A stretch of DNA of 64,000 bases from Photobacterium alginatilyticum (GTDB lineage: Bacteria; Pseudomonadota; Gammaproteobacteria; Enterobacterales; Vibrionaceae), in the NCBI RefSeq assembly GCF_009910675.1, contig NZ_RSEJ01000008.1, positions 141,407 to 205,406 on the forward strand. The letters are read 5' to 3'. The position numbers were made by a program, and so were the translations under genes. Position 1 is the first letter of the stretch. Each line of letters starts with the position of its first letter. Positions 46,805-56,319 of the stretch are shown here, one piece after another. The notes under the pieces are model-generated. The model was not told where the DNA came from and did no database searches. It saw only the letters and a list, made by a program, of their open reading frames with translations.

Positions 46805-46896
46805 ATTATGCGAACAGAGAACAGGTAGATAGATCAGAGAATAAGAAACGGCATTGAGCCAATCACCCCATTTACATGAAGCGATGGAGCATCATA

Positions 46897-48663
46897 ATGG
46901 AAACCCTATACGACATTTTCTATATCTTTTACAGCCAGGTCATGACCAAAGCGCCGCTACTCCTGGGGCTAGTAACATGCATCGGCTACTTCCTTTTAAA
47001 ACGTGACAACACCACCATTATTAAAGGCACAATCAAAACGATTGTCGGCTTTATGCTGGTACAGGTCGGCGCCGGTACCCTGGTAAAAGGCTTTAAACCG
47101 GTTATCGAAAAACTTTCCGAATACCACAATCTCACCGGCTCGGTCATTGACCCCTACACCACCATGATGGCGACCATGGAAACCATGGGAGAGAATTACT
47201 CCTGGGTCGGTTACGCCGTACTCATGGCGTTGGGCATCAATATCCTGCTCGTGGTATTCCGCCGCTTTACCGGTATTCGTACCATCATGCTGACCGGCCA
47301 TATCATGTTCCAGCAGGCTGGTCTGGTTGCGGTGTTCTACTTTGTACTTGGTGCATCCATGTGGGAAACCATCATCTACTCTGCAATACTGATGGCACTC
47401 TACTGGGGCATCTCGTCCAACATCATGTTCAAGCCAACAGAGGAAGTCACCGGTGGTGCCGGCTTCTCTATCGGCCACCAGCAGCAGATCGCATCCTGGA
47501 TAGCCACCAAAGTTGCGCCCAAGCTTGGCGATAAAGAAGACAGCGTTGACCATATCGAGCTACCGAAATGGCTTCATATCTTCCATGACAGCATTGCCGC
47601 CACCGCCATCGTAATGACGCTATTTTTCGGCATCATCCTATTGTCGTTTGGCCTGGATAATCTCCAAGCCATGGCGGGCAAGACTCACTGGAGCATCTAC
47701 ATTCTTGAAACCGGTCTTAAATTCGCCGTAGCCATTCAGGTCATTGTTGCCGGTGTACGCATGTTTGTTGCCGAGCTGTCTGAAGCATTCAAGGGGATCT
47801 CCGAGCGTGTTATTCCTAATGCGGTGTTAGCCATTGACTGTGCTGCCATCTACGCCTTCTCTCCGAACGCGATGGTATTTGGTTTCATGTGGGGTGCTAT
47901 CGGCCAATTTGCAGCCGTGCTTGCCATGCTGGCCTTCGACGCGCCAATCATGATCATCCCGGGCTTTATCCCGATGTTCTTCTCGAACGCCACTATCGGT
48001 GTATTCGCCAACCATTTCGGCGGCTGGAAAGCGGTCATGAAGATCTGTTTCGTGATGGGGATTATCGAGGTTGTTGGCTCTGCCTGGGCAATTCACCTCT
48101 TTAGCCAGTACGGCACTGAATTCAACGGCTGGATGGGTATGGCTGACTGGGCACTGGTATTCCCACCAATCATGCAAGGTCTGTCTTCATCTTCGATGTT
48201 CTTCTTTGTCCTGCTCGCACTGGCTGGCGTCTACATGTTCTTCGCCTCTAAAGCCCTACGTGCCGAAGAGGATGCCGAAGCGGCAGAAGCAACAACCGTG
48301 GCAACAGACTCAAGCAATGAACAAATCGCTGAAATTGCCGACCAGGCTATCGCAAGTTCTGAAGGTCGCGCCATTCGTATCCTTGCCGTGTGCGGTAACG
48401 GTCAGGGCTCATCCATGATGATGAAAATGAAAATTGGTAAGTACCTGGAGAAGAAAGGGATCCCGCACGTAATGGATTCATGTGCAGTCTCGGACTACAA
48501 GTCGAAACTGGCCAATACCGACATTATCGTGTCGTCAAAACACCTGGCAGGCGAGATGGATGCAGGAGAAGGCAAGTTTGTCCTCGGGGTGCAGAACATG
48601 CTGAACCCGAACTCCTTCGGTGACGAGCTACTGGGCCTTATCAACAAAAACTTCGCTAGCTAA
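46897..48663 (+). CDS. ulaA: Ascorbate PTS permease, EIIC-EIIB fusion (UlaA-UlaB)
   Basis: Imports L-ascorbate and delivers it as L-ascorbate 6-phosphate. Residues about 1-460 are the UlaA membrane channel ([54 protein letters not shown]). A charged linker (about 460-490) leads to the EIIB domain (492-585) with the phospho-Cys499 in [11 protein letters not shown]. coli keeps UlaA and UlaB as separate proteins. Start ATG 46897 (METLYDIF) matches UlaA; GGAG lies eight bases upstream. EIIA is the next gene. Confidence 0.95.
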   Translation: METLYDIFYIFYSQVMTKAPLLLGLVTCIGYFLLKRDNTTIIKGTIKTIVGFMLVQVGAGTLVKGFKPVIEKLSEYHNLTGSVIDPYTTMMATMETMGENYSWVGYAVLMALGINILLVVFRRFTGIRTIMLTGHIMFQQAGLVAVFYFVLGASMWETIIYSAILMALYWGISSNIMFKPTEEVTGGAGFSIGHQQQIASWIATKVAPKLGDKEDSVDHIELPKWLHIFHDSIAATAIVMTLFFGIILLSFGLDNLQAMAGKTHWSIYILETGLKFAVAIQVIVAGVRMFVAELSEAFKGISERVIPNAVLAIDCAAIYAFSPNAMVFGFMWGAIGQFAAVLAMLAFDAPIMIIPGFIPMFFSNATIGVFANHFGGWKAVMKICFVMGIIEVVGSAWAIHLFSQYGTEFNGWMGMADWALVFPPIMQGLSSSSMFFFVLLALAGVYMFFASKALRAEEDAEAAEATTVATDSSNEQIAEIADQAIASSEGRAIRILAVCGNGQGSSMMMKMKIGKYLEKKGIPHVMDSCAVSDYKSKLANTDIIVSSKHLAGEMDAGEGKFVLGVQNMLNPNSFGDELLGLINKNFAS

Positions 48664-48689
48664 CAACAACTGATCACTAGAAAGATAAT

Positions 48690-48713
48690 CCTGCCAGCCG
48701 ACAGGCTGGCAGG
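48690..48713 (+). other. Intercistronic hairpin between ulaAB and ulaC
   Basis: Perfect ten-base stem cctgccagcc / ggctggcagg with loop gaca, directly before the ulaC ribosome-binding site. No T run follows. It may protect or balance the two parts of the message. It is absent in the fused permease copy. Confidence 0.6.
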
Positions 48714-48728
48714 AAAGGGAGTCGAGCA

Positions 48729-49202
48729 ATGAACTTTAAACAATCACTTATCGAAAACAACTCTATCAACCTGCAGGCAGATGCCGCTAACTGGCGTGAA
48801 GCCATCAAGCTGGGCACCGATATGCTGATAGCATCCGGCGCAGTTGAGCAAAGCTATCACGATGCGATTATCCGCAGCGTAGAAAAACTCGGTGCCTACA
48901 TTGTTATTGCCCCTAATTTTGCCATGCCCCACGCCCGCCCTGAAGACGGTGTTAACCGCACAGCCTTTGCACTGGTAACCCTGAAAGAGCCGGTATTTTT
49001 TGACGGCGAAGAGGAGCCGGTGGATGTCATGGTCACTCTGGCGGGCAGTTCCTCGGACCAACATATGGAAGGCCTGATGGAAGTCACCCAGGTGCTGGAA
49101 GATGACGACAGTGAAACCGGTGTCGATCTAGACAAACTCCGCGCCTGCCGCAGCCAGGAAGATGTCTACGCGGTCATTGATGCAGCACTTGTTGAGGCCT
49201 GA
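48729..49202 (+). CDS. ulaC: Ascorbate PTS EIIA component
   Basis: Phosphocarrier of 157 residues (UlaC, mannitol/fructose-type EIIA fold). The active His68 sits in [11 protein letters not shown]. It takes phosphate from HPr and passes it to the EIIB Cys of the preceding gene. Start ATG 48729 is preceded by AAAGGGA. It is 65 bases after ulaAB. An almost identical domain forms the C-terminus of the fused permease at 52257-54530. Confidence 0.94.
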   Translation: MNFKQSLIENNSINLQADAANWREAIKLGTDMLIASGAVEQSYHDAIIRSVEKLGAYIVIAPNFAMPHARPEDGVNRTAFALVTLKEPVFFDGEEEPVDVMVTLAGSSSDQHMEGLMEVTQVLEDDDSETGVDLDKLRACRSQEDVYAVIDAALVEA

Positions 49203-49232
49203 TTGGGCTCCCCTCCCAATAAGAGAGTTACT

Positions 49233-49925
49233 ATGTACCAAGCACTGAAAGAAAAAGTACTGGAAGCAAATTTATTGCTGCCGAAATATGATTTAGTCAC
49301 CTTCACCTGGGGAAACGTATCTGAAATAGATCGCGATAAGGGCATCATTGCCATTAAACCTTCAGGGGTAGAATACGATGTCATGAAGGCGGACGATATT
49401 GTCATTGTCGATTTAGACGGCAACGTTATCGAAGGGACATTAAATCCATCCAGTGATACCGCGACCCATATTGAGCTTTACAAAGCATTCGGCTCTATCG
49501 GCGGTATTGTTCATACTCACTCAAGAAATGCGACAGTATGGGCACAGGCCGGACTGGATATTCCTGCGCTGGGTACCACGCATGCTGATTATTTCTACGG
49601 CGATATTCCCTGCACCCGCCAGCTCACCCCGGCTGAGATAGACACAAAATACGAAAAAAATACCGGACTGGTGATTATTGAAGAGTTTGGTCGCCGGGAT
49701 ATTGATCCGAATGCCGTTCCCAGCGCCATTATTTCAGGCCACGCGCCTTTCTCCTGGGGTAAAAATGCCCACGATGCCGTCCATAACGCAGTAGTACTGG
49801 AAGAAGTAGCAGCAATGGCACTTGCAACACGCTCTTTAAATTGCGGCATAAAAGTACAGCAAGAGCTTTCGGATAAGCATTACAACCGTAAGCACGGCAA
49901 GAATGCATATTATGGGCAAAAGTAG
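49233..49925 (+). CDS. ulaF: L-ribulose-5-phosphate 4-epimerase
   Basis: Last step of the Ula pathway: L-ribulose 5-phosphate to D-xylulose 5-phosphate. Class II aldolase-fold enzyme, 230 residues. The zinc site is seen in [14 protein letters not shown] with [13 protein letters not shown]; the motif [10 protein letters not shown] is typical. I start at ATG 49233 (MYQALKEKV), with AAGAGAG upstream, matching UlaF/AraD N-termini; an upstream GTG/TTG-type start adds ten odd residues. It sits 30 bases after ulaC. Confidence 0.95.
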   Translation: MYQALKEKVLEANLLLPKYDLVTFTWGNVSEIDRDKGIIAIKPSGVEYDVMKADDIVIVDLDGNVIEGTLNPSSDTATHIELYKAFGSIGGIVHTHSRNATVWAQAGLDIPALGTTHADYFYGDIPCTRQLTPAEIDTKYEKNTGLVIIEEFGRRDIDPNAVPSAIISGHAPFSWGKNAHDAVHNAVVLEEVAAMALATRSLNCGIKVQQELSDKHYNRKHGKNAYYGQK

Positions 49926-50021
49926 CCGTTAATCTTTTCATCCTTTTAAATTGTTATAAATAAAGCCTCAGCTACCAATTAAATAACGTTAATTATTGTA
50001 AAATTCTTGAGAGAAATAATC

Positions 50022-50666
50022 ATGACTAAACCATTAATCCAGATTGCACTTGATTCTACCGATCTTGATACTGCTGTTTCGGTTGCTAATAACGTAGAAA
50101 GTTTCGTTGATGTTATTGAAGTCGGTACTATTCTAGCCTTTGCCGAAGGCATGAAGGCTGTGCGTACTCTTCGCGCCAATCACCCCGAGCATATTATTGT
50201 CTGCGATATGAAAACCACCGATGGCGGCGCTATTCTGGCACGCATGGCATTTGAAGCCGGGGCTGACTGGCTTACCGTTTCTGCCGCTGCACATATTGCC
50301 ACCATTGAAGCATGTAAAAAGATTGCCGATGAACTAGGCGGTGAAATCCAAATCGAGCTATACGGTAACTGGACCCTGGATGATGCCCAGGCATGGGTTG
50401 ATCTCGGCATCAAGCAGGCCATTTACCACCGTTCGCGCGATGCCGAACTTGCCGGGGTAAGCTGGACGGACGAGGATATTAACCGCATGCGCGTTCTTTC
50501 GGAACTGGGGCTGGAAGTCTCCATCACTGGCGGCATCGTACCGCAAGACATTCACCTGTTCGAAGGGATCAAAGCCAAGACCTTTATTGCCGGCCGGGCA
50601 TTGGCCAATGATACCGGCAAACAAACCGCAGAAGCACTACGCGCCGAAATAAACAAATACTGGTAA
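50022..50666 (+). CDS. ulaD: 3-keto-L-gulonate-6-phosphate decarboxylase
   Basis: Second step: decarboxylates 3-keto-L-gulonate 6-phosphate to L-xylulose 5-phosphate. Member of the orotidine-5'-monophosphate decarboxylase suprafamily, 214 residues. Catalytic stretches are VCDMKTTDGGAILARMAFEA, ELYGNWTLDDAQAW and the phosphate-binding SITGGIVPQDIHLF. Start ATG 50022 (MTKPLIQIALD) has GAGAGAAA before it. It is the last canonical gene of the operon, followed by a terminator. Confidence 0.95.
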   Translation: MTKPLIQIALDSTDLDTAVSVANNVESFVDVIEVGTILAFAEGMKAVRTLRANHPEHIIVCDMKTTDGGAILARMAFEAGADWLTVSAAAHIATIEACKKIADELGGEIQIELYGNWTLDDAQAWVDLGIKQAIYHRSRDAELAGVSWTDEDINRMRVLSELGLEVSITGGIVPQDIHLFEGIKAKTFIAGRALANDTGKQTAEALRAEINKYW

Positions 50667-50716
50667 TACAAAAGAGCCCCCCGAGAAACACTGAGTAAAA
50701 CACACTCCTATCTCTT

Positions 50717-50740
50717 GGCCTGTTTCGACAGGCCTTTTTT
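50717..50740 (+). terminator. Terminator of the ula permease operon (UUCG loop)
   Basis: Stem ggcctgt / acaggcc closed by a TTCG tetraloop, followed by six T. Strong intrinsic terminator, 50 bases after ulaD. The next gene starts 18 bases later, so it depends on read-through or a hidden promoter. Confidence 0.9.
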
Positions 50741-50758
50741 AGTAAGCAAGAGGCTGTC

Positions 50759-51190
50759 ATGCTAGCTGGGATCACGACGTTAAACGAGAATACCTATAAC
50801 CAAACGACGGCATACCACGAGCAACACCTGTTGATACCGCGTTATCGTATTGAACGAGAGAAATTCGAAACAGAAATGATCCGGTTTTACCGAGCCCGCG
50901 ATTCCGTTCAGTACCAGCTGGAACAGCTCAGGGATCAAACAGCGGTAAATAATGGACTCAGGCAAGCCCAGCGATTTGATCTCAGCATTCAGCTATTAAC
51001 CAGCCATGAAATCGAAATAGCTATCAATGATGCGGTGGCAAATGGCCAAAATATCGAGGCAGCGGCATTTGATGCACTCAGTACTTATTCCGAGCTGACA
51101 ATAACATTGGGTGATAACAAGTGGTCTCTTCAACAAAATCACATCAAAGAGCTGTGCCATACATTGCTTTGGCACCTGATGTCTATATAG
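50759..51190 (+). CDS. Orphan protein resembling the HPr-binding domain of PTS Enzyme I
   Basis: A 143-residue protein that I could only match by eye to the N-terminal helical domain of PtsI (PEP-utilisers_N). Points of likeness: a G-I start (LAGITTLNENTYN), the IERE.FE charged helix (RYRIEREKFETEMIRFY), QLEQLRDQTAV, FDLSIQLLTSHEIEIAINDAV (split), and the tail that matches D..KR.L..L (NHIKELCHTLLWHLM). The phospho-His domain and the PEP-binding C-terminal half are absent, so it cannot phosphorylate HPr. AAGAGG precedes ATG 50759. It may bind HPr or act as a regulator. The function is unproved; the family match needs a profile search. Confidence 0.55.
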   Translation: MLAGITTLNENTYNQTTAYHEQHLLIPRYRIEREKFETEMIRFYRARDSVQYQLEQLRDQTAVNNGLRQAQRFDLSIQLLTSHEIEIAINDAVANGQNIEAAAFDALSTYSELTITLGDNKWSLQQNHIKELCHTLLWHLMSI

Positions 51191-51195
51191 GCAGG

Positions 51196-51831
51196 TTAAG
51201 TGGCACTGTCATTGTTATCAACGACATGGCTATCAACAACATGGTCATCAACAACATAAAGTTGACCATCTTTGACCAGTATACAATCCATGCCAGCGTT
51301 ACGCGCAGCTTCTATTCCCAGCAAAGTATCTTCAAATACGACGCACTGCTCCGGAGCCAGCCCCAGTTTTTCAGCTGCCAATAAGAACGTATCCGGTGCT
51401 GGCTTATAGTTTGTTACGTCACTGGATGTAACAACCACATCAATCAACGGCAACAGGTCTTTGCTCTCAAGGATGCTAATTGCATTAGTGCGCTGGCCGC
51501 CGGTACCAATGGCCGTCTTCTTGGTATCTCGATATTTAACCAAAAGATCGTAAGTACACGGTATAACCTCACCATGATCATCAAGAGCTAAATAGGTTTC
51601 CAACTTGGTACTGGCAATATCCTCAGGACGATGGCTTAGCCCGTAGCGCTCAATCATGGCACTGGCCATTTTGACACTTGGCTGGCCACTGAGCTGATAC
51701 AACCAACCCGCATCAAACGGAAAGCAATAATGCTCGCTGGTGCGCCGCCAGGCCTCCAAGTTGGCTGGCATCGTATCCACCAGCGTGCCATCGAGATCAA
51801 AAATTAACCCCTGATATTTTGCCAAGTCCAT
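51196..51831 (-). CDS. HAD phosphatase/phosphomutase of the YqaB/beta-PGM type
   Basis: A 211-residue HAD-superfamily enzyme with the small helical cap. The motifs are FDLDGTLVDT (nucleophile and acid Asp), the Thr motif IGTGG, K in YKPAPDTFLLAAEKLG and VFEDTLLGIEAARNAGM. It resembles YqaB (fructose-1-P/6-phosphogluconate phosphatase) and sugar-phosphate mutases. Its promoter carries the Ula operator, so it probably serves ascorbate-derived sugar phosphates. The C-terminal tail is a short tandem repeat (see 51215-51259). ATG 51831 or GTG 51834 is the start. It converges on the Enzyme-I-like gene with a 5-base gap. Confidence 0.87.
   Translation of the reverse strand: MDLAKYQGLIFDLDGTLVDTMPANLEAWRRTSEHYCFPFDAGWLYQLSGQPSVKMASAMIERYGLSHRPEDIASTKLETYLALDDHGEVIPCTYDLLVKYRDTKKTAIGTGGQRTNAISILESKDLLPLIDVVVTSSDVTNYKPAPDTFLLAAEKLGLAPEQCVVFEDTLLGIEAARNAGMDCILVKDGQLYVVDDHVVDSHVVDNNDSAT
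51215..51259. repeat. Three 15-bp tandem repeats in the HAD gene tail
   Basis: Units are ttatcaacgacatgg, ctatcaacaacatgg and tcatcaacaacataa. In the minus-strand gene they encode repeated VVD-x-H. The number may vary between strains without breaking the frame. Confidence 0.75.
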
Positions 51832-51887
51832 CACCGTGAATACCTCTTCATTTTCTGCTTATCAAATGACCACTAATTACAGAACGA

Positions 51888-51902
51888 GACTATAACAATC
51901 AC
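51888..51902 (-). promoter_or_regulatory. Ula operator before the HAD gene
   Basis: gactataacaatcac, an exact copy of the sequence at 46501-46515, located 57 bases before the HAD start. It shows that the HAD gene belongs to the same regulon. Confidence 0.65.
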
Positions 51903-52094
51903 CATCATGATTAACAATGACTACAACGATATCAGGATGATTGCAAATGACAAACCACAAGCGCACATAATGGAATATAAACTTATTACCTATTAGGCAT
52001 TCCTTGCTTCGAGCCAGGCCAGCCTTTTTCCTGTCATATTCGTAATGAACAATCATTCAGCATTTAACGGTATTATTCACAAAATTATCAGTTA

Positions 52095-52110
52095 AGTGAT
52101 CGCGATCACC
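52095..52110 (+). promoter_or_regulatory. CRP site before the fused permease
   Basis: AGTGATCGCGATCACC matches TGTGA-N6-TCACA at eight of ten fixed positions and is fully palindromic in the core (GTGATCGCGATCAC). It lies about 70 bases upstream of the promoter, a normal CRP activation position. Confidence 0.65.
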
Positions 52111-52145
52111 AACATCAAAGCACAAGCGAGATCGTTTCCACAAAA

Positions 52146-52189
52146 AATCACATGTTACCTTCTTGTGATTATATGTGATTGCTATTGTG
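52146..52189 (+). promoter_or_regulatory. Ula operator and extended -10 promoter of the fused permease
   Basis: Inverted repeat AATCACA (52146-52152) / TGTGATT (52164-52170) and tgattgctattgtg (52176-52189), laid out as at 46761-46804. The extended -10 is TGcTATTGT. Confidence 0.7.
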
Positions 52190-52256
52190 CTACCCAAACG
52201 ATATCGTTGCCCAAAAGCCGCAGTTTATCGTTTGCCTCGAGTTGCGGAGCATCATA

Positions 52257-54530
52257 ATGGACACCCTGTACGACATCTTCTACATCTTTTATAGCCAAGT
52301 TATGACCAAGGCACCGCTCCTGCTCGGGCTGGTCACATGCCTTGGATACTTCCTGCTAAAGCGCGATAGAACCACCATTGTCCAGGGCACAATCAAAACC
52401 ATTGTCGGCTTCATGTTGGTACAAGTGGGTGCCGGTACGCTGGTCGCCGGGTTTAAACCGGTGATCGAGAAAATGTCCGAGTACCATAACCTGACTGGCT
52501 CGGTCATTGACCCCTACACCACCATGATGGCCACCATGGAAACCATGGGAGAAAACTACTCCTGGGTTGGCTATGCCGTCCTGCTGGCATTGGCAATTAA
52601 TATCCTGCTCGTCGTCTTCCGCCGTATCACAGGCATTCGTACCATCATGCTGACAGGCCACATCATGTTCCAACAAACCGGTCTGGTTGCGGTATTTTAC
52701 TTCGTGCTCGGCGCTTCAATGTGGGAGACGATTATCTACTCAGCTGTACTGATCGCGCTGTACTGGGGGATCTCCACCAACATCATGTTCAAACCTACCC
52801 AGGAGGTAACCGGCGGAGCAGGCTTCTCGATTGGCCACCAGCAGCAAGTCGCCTCCTGGATAGCCATCAAAGTCGCCCCAAAACTGGGAGACAAGAACGA
52901 CAGCGTCGACAAAATCAAGCTGCCCCAGTGGCTTCACATCTTCCACGACAGTATTGCCGCCACCGCAATTGTGATGACGCTGTTCTTCAGCATTATCCTG
53001 CTCTCTTTCGGCTTCGACAGGCTACAAGTGATGGCAGGGAGTACCCACTGGACCATTTATATTTTTGAAACCGGCATGAAATTCGCCGTGGCCATTCAGA
53101 TAATCGTCATGGGTGTGCGTATGTTTGTCGCCGAGCTATCCGAGGCCTTCAAGGGGATCTCCGAACGTGTGATCCCCAATGCCGTCCTGGCCATTGACTG
53201 TGCTGCTATCTATGCCTTTTCACCTAACGCCATGGTCTTTGGTTTCATGTGGGGAGCCATCGGCCAGTTTACGGCAGTACTTGCGATGCTAACCTTCGAT
53301 GCCCCTATCATGATCATTCCGGGCTTTATCCCGATGTTCTTCTCGAACGCTACCATCGGCGTGTTTGCCAATCACTTTGGCGGCTGGAAAGCGGTCATGA
53401 AGATTTGCTTTGTGATGGGGATTATCGAAGTCCTCGGCTCTGCCTGGGCCATTCACCTTTTCAGCCAGCACAACACGGAACTGAACGGCTGGATGGGAAT
53501 GGCCGACTGGGCACTGGTGTTCCCGCCAATTATGCAGGGGCTGTCATCCTCTTCCCTATTCTTCTTTGTCCTGCTGGCATTGGCAGGCGTTTATATGTTC
53601 TTCGCATCAAAGAAGCTTCGCGCCGAAGAAGATGCGGAGAAGGGAGGCATGATGAACACTTATGCCACGGGCAGTAACGAACAACTCGCCAATAATAACA
53701 TTCAGTCAAACGCTCCTGCGGAAAGCCACGCAGTTCGTATCCTTGCTGTGTGCGGTAACGGCCAGGGTTCATCAATGATAATGAAGATGAAAATCGGCAG
53801 TTTCCTGGAAAGCCAAAACATCCCTCATACCATGGATTCATGCGCCGTCTCTGACTACAGATCGAAACTTACCGGCACTGACATTATCGTTTCCTCAAAT
53901 CATCTGGCCGGAGAGATGGAGGTCGGTGACGGGAAATGTATCCTGGGAGTTAGGAACATGCTGGATCCAACCTCTTTTGGCGGCGAGCTGCTTGAGCTGA
54001 TAGACAAGCACTTCACCAATACACAGCTTGATAGCCATTGCAGCGAAAAAGTTAACTTTAAGCAATCCCTCATTGAGAATAACTCAATCAGGCTTCAGGC
54101 CGATGCCGCAAACTGGCAACAGGCCATCAAGCTAGGCACAGATACTTTAGTTGCCTCCGGCGCCATCGAACCACGCTATCACGACACTATTATTCGAAGC
54201 GTGGAAAACTTGGGGGCCTACATCGTTATTGCCCCCCACCTCGCCATGCCCCATGCCCGGCCAGAAGACGGGGTAAACCGTACCGCCTTTGCCCTGGTAA
54301 CTTTAAAAGAGCCTATCTACTTTGAAGGCGAAGCAGAGCCAGTAGACGTATTGGTGACCCTGGCCGGCAGCTCTTCCGATCAACATATGGAAGGCCTGAT
54401 GGAGGTCACCCGGGTATTGGAAGATGAAAGCAGCGACACCGGCGTTGATCTGGATAAGATCCGCGCCTGCCGCTGCAAGGAAGATGTATATGCTGTGATT
54501 GACGCCGCGCTTGCGGGCCAACAAGTATAA
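52257..54530 (+). CDS. Complete ascorbate PTS permease in one chain, EIIC-EIIB-EIIA
   Basis: A 757-residue single polypeptide with all three Ula domains: UlaA channel (about 1-460), UlaB (492-586, phospho-Cys499 in [10 protein letters not shown]) and UlaC (599-757, His666 in [11 protein letters not shown]). It is highly similar to the ulaAB + ulaC pair. The joint is a 12-residue linker ([12 protein letters not shown]), after which the former start Met of UlaC is Val599 (GTT, 54051-54053). The start is ATG 52257 with CGGAG upstream. It has its own CRP site and operator. Substrate is probably ascorbate or a close analogue. Confidence 0.93.
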   Translation: MDTLYDIFYIFYSQVMTKAPLLLGLVTCLGYFLLKRDRTTIVQGTIKTIVGFMLVQVGAGTLVAGFKPVIEKMSEYHNLTGSVIDPYTTMMATMETMGENYSWVGYAVLLALAINILLVVFRRITGIRTIMLTGHIMFQQTGLVAVFYFVLGASMWETIIYSAVLIALYWGISTNIMFKPTQEVTGGAGFSIGHQQQVASWIAIKVAPKLGDKNDSVDKIKLPQWLHIFHDSIAATAIVMTLFFSIILLSFGFDRLQVMAGSTHWTIYIFETGMKFAVAIQIIVMGVRMFVAELSEAFKGISERVIPNAVLAIDCAAIYAFSPNAMVFGFMWGAIGQFTAVLAMLTFDAPIMIIPGFIPMFFSNATIGVFANHFGGWKAVMKICFVMGIIEVLGSAWAIHLFSQHNTELNGWMGMADWALVFPPIMQGLSSSSLFFFVLLALAGVYMFFASKKLRAEEDAEKGGMMNTYATGSNEQLANNNIQSNAPAESHAVRILAVCGNGQGSSMIMKMKIGSFLESQNIPHTMDSCAVSDYRSKLTGTDIIVSSNHLAGEMEVGDGKCILGVRNMLDPTSFGGELLELIDKHFTNTQLDSHCSEKVNFKQSLIENNSIRLQADAANWQQAIKLGTDTLVASGAIEPRYHDTIIRSVENLGAYIVIAPHLAMPHARPEDGVNRTAFALVTLKEPIYFEGEAEPVDVLVTLAGSSSDQHMEGLMEVTRVLEDESSDTGVDLDKIRACRCKEDVYAVIDAALAGQQV

Positions 54531-54550
54531 GAAGCGTAGAGCATTGAAGA

Positions 54551-55405
54551 CTAAAACTGCTTCACGGTATCACGAGCTTGTAATTCAACTTTTCGGTTCT
54601 TATAGCTCGTGTAACAAAACACCAGAATAAATTTCAGCGTCATGATCAAAATGATTGTGGGTGCCGGTGCACTATCAATGAAAAAGCTAGCGTAAACACC
54701 GAGAAAAGCACTCGACAGTGACATCAGCAGTGCGAGTATCACCATGTTATGGAAACGACGTGTCAACAGAAACGCTGTCGCTCCCGGAGCAATCAACATC
54801 GCAATTACCAGGATCATCCCTACCGCTTTTAGTGCCGCAACAATCGCAAGTGACAATAGCGATAAAAGCCCATAATGGAGGAATTTAACCGGAAGCCCGA
54901 TCGCTTGCGCATGTTGGTGATCAAACACAAATACCAGTAAATCTTTACCTTTAAATACAGCAAAAAGCACTACCATTAGTGCGACAATAGCAGCTTCAAT
55001 AATATCAGCCCAATCTACACCTAGTGCATCACCAAAAAGAATATGGTCTAAGTGAACACCTACTTCCACTTTTGTCATGAGAACGAGGCCCAATGCAAAC
55101 ATTGCCGAAAACACGACGCCCATGATCGTATCTTCTTTAATTCGACTATTCTCTTTCAGGTATCCTGTAGATAGCGCACAGAACATACCTGCGGCAAACG
55201 CACCAAGGGTATAAGGGATAGCAAAAATATACGCAATGACGACACCGGGCAAAATGGAGTGAGCAATTGCATCTCCCATCAAGGACCAGCCTTTCAACAC
55301 TAAAAAACAAGAAAGCAGTGCTGTCGGAATTGCCACCAGCAGTACGATAAGAAACGCCTGCTGCATGAAAGTGAACGTAAACGGCATAAGGAGTGTATCA
55401 AGCAT
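54551..55405 (-). CDS. sitD: Mn/Fe ABC transporter permease (SitD-like)
   Basis: A 284-residue inner-membrane permease of the ABC-3 (metal) family, with about eight hydrophobic segments. Family stretches are LKGWSLMGDAIAHSILPGVV and AVGMILVIAMLIAPGATAFLL. It forms the channel with SitC. Its start overlaps the sitC stop by eight bases, showing translational coupling. It is last in the sitABCD order, as in Salmonella and Shigella. The metal (Mn2+ or Fe2+) is inferred from SitA homology. Confidence 0.9.
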   Translation of the reverse strand: MLDTLLMPFTFTFMQQAFLIVLLVAIPTALLSCFLVLKGWSLMGDAIAHSILPGVVIAYIFAIPYTLGAFAAGMFCALSTGYLKENSRIKEDTIMGVVFSAMFALGLVLMTKVEVGVHLDHILFGDALGVDWADIIEAAIVALMVVLFAVFKGKDLLVFVFDHQHAQAIGLPVKFLHYGLLSLLSLAIVAALKAVGMILVIAMLIAPGATAFLLTRRFHNMVILALLMSLSSAFLGVYASFFIDSAPAPTIILIMTLKFILVFCYTSYKNRKVELQARDTVKQF

Positions 55406-56306
55406 TGTTGTGCTCCTTGTTCATCATAGAAACAGAAGATGCCGAATCAGGTTCCTTTCTTGTCATCCGCTGATTACTTTTACGTTTGATGGCAATTTGA
55501 CCATGTTTAGGCGCAAAGACAAAAGCAGCTAGGAAACAAGCGGTTTGCAATAGCACAATGATCCCGCCAGTTGCACCATCAATGTAGTAACTAATATAAG
55601 CACCAAAAAATGAGCTGCCAGCACCAATAATCACCGCATAGATAATCACCCGAGAGAAGCGGTCCGTCATTAAATAAGCGGTTGCGCCAGGGATTACGAC
55701 CATAGCGATAACCAAAAATGCACCTACGGTTTGCAGTGCAGCGACCGTGCATGCACTCAGAAGCGTAAAGAAAAGTACTTTAAGCCTTGTCGGGTTTAAC
55801 CCAATACTTTGGGCATGGTTTTCATCAAAAAAAACCACCATCAGATCTTTCCACTTCACCAGCAATACCGCCAGTGAAAGACCACCGATAATCACTAACT
55901 GAAAAGTGTCGGTTGGTGTAATAGCGAGCACATTTCCGAGAACAATCGTCTGAATGTTTACCGCCGCTGGAAACAACGACACCAAAAACAGGCCAAGCCC
56001 GAAAAATGACGTAAAGATCAGACCGATGATCGCATCTTCTCGTAACTTGCTTCGTTGGCTGAGAAAAAGCATACCGGCTGCAGCCAAGCCACCTGAGAGA
56101 AACGCACCAAAGGCAAAAGGTAAACCAAGCATGTATGCACCCGCGACACCGGGGACGATTGAGTGTGACAGCGCATCACCAATTAAAGACCAGCCTTTAA
56201 GCATTAAATATGTAGACAGAAAGCCGCACACTCCCCCAATGAGAGCGCTCACCCACATGGCATTAACCATGTATCCGTAGTGAAATGGTTCAAGCAAATA
56301 TTCCAT
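55398..56306 (-). CDS. sitC: Mn/Fe ABC transporter permease (SitC-like)
   Basis: A 302-residue permease paralogous to SitD (LKGWSLIGDALSHSIVPGVA; VGAFLVIAMVVIPGATAYLM). It has a Lys/Arg-rich cytosolic tail (about 270-302). Start ATG 56306 (MEYLLEPFHYGYM) has AAGGAG upstream; the longer in-frame reading overlaps sitB and has no family match. It is 13 bases after sitB. Confidence 0.9.
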   Translation of the reverse strand: MEYLLEPFHYGYMVNAMWVSALIGGVCGFLSTYLMLKGWSLIGDALSHSIVPGVAGAYMLGLPFAFGAFLSGGLAAAGMLFLSQRSKLREDAIIGLIFTSFFGLGLFLVSLFPAAVNIQTIVLGNVLAITPTDTFQLVIIGGLSLAVLLVKWKDLMVVFFDENHAQSIGLNPTRLKVLFFTLLSACTVAALQTVGAFLVIAMVVIPGATAYLMTDRFSRVIIYAVIIGAGSSFFGAYISYYIDGATGGIIVLLQTACFLAAFVFAPKHGQIAIKRKSNQRMTRKEPDSASSVSMMNKEHNNA

Positions 56307-56319
56307 CTGAATGAACTCC

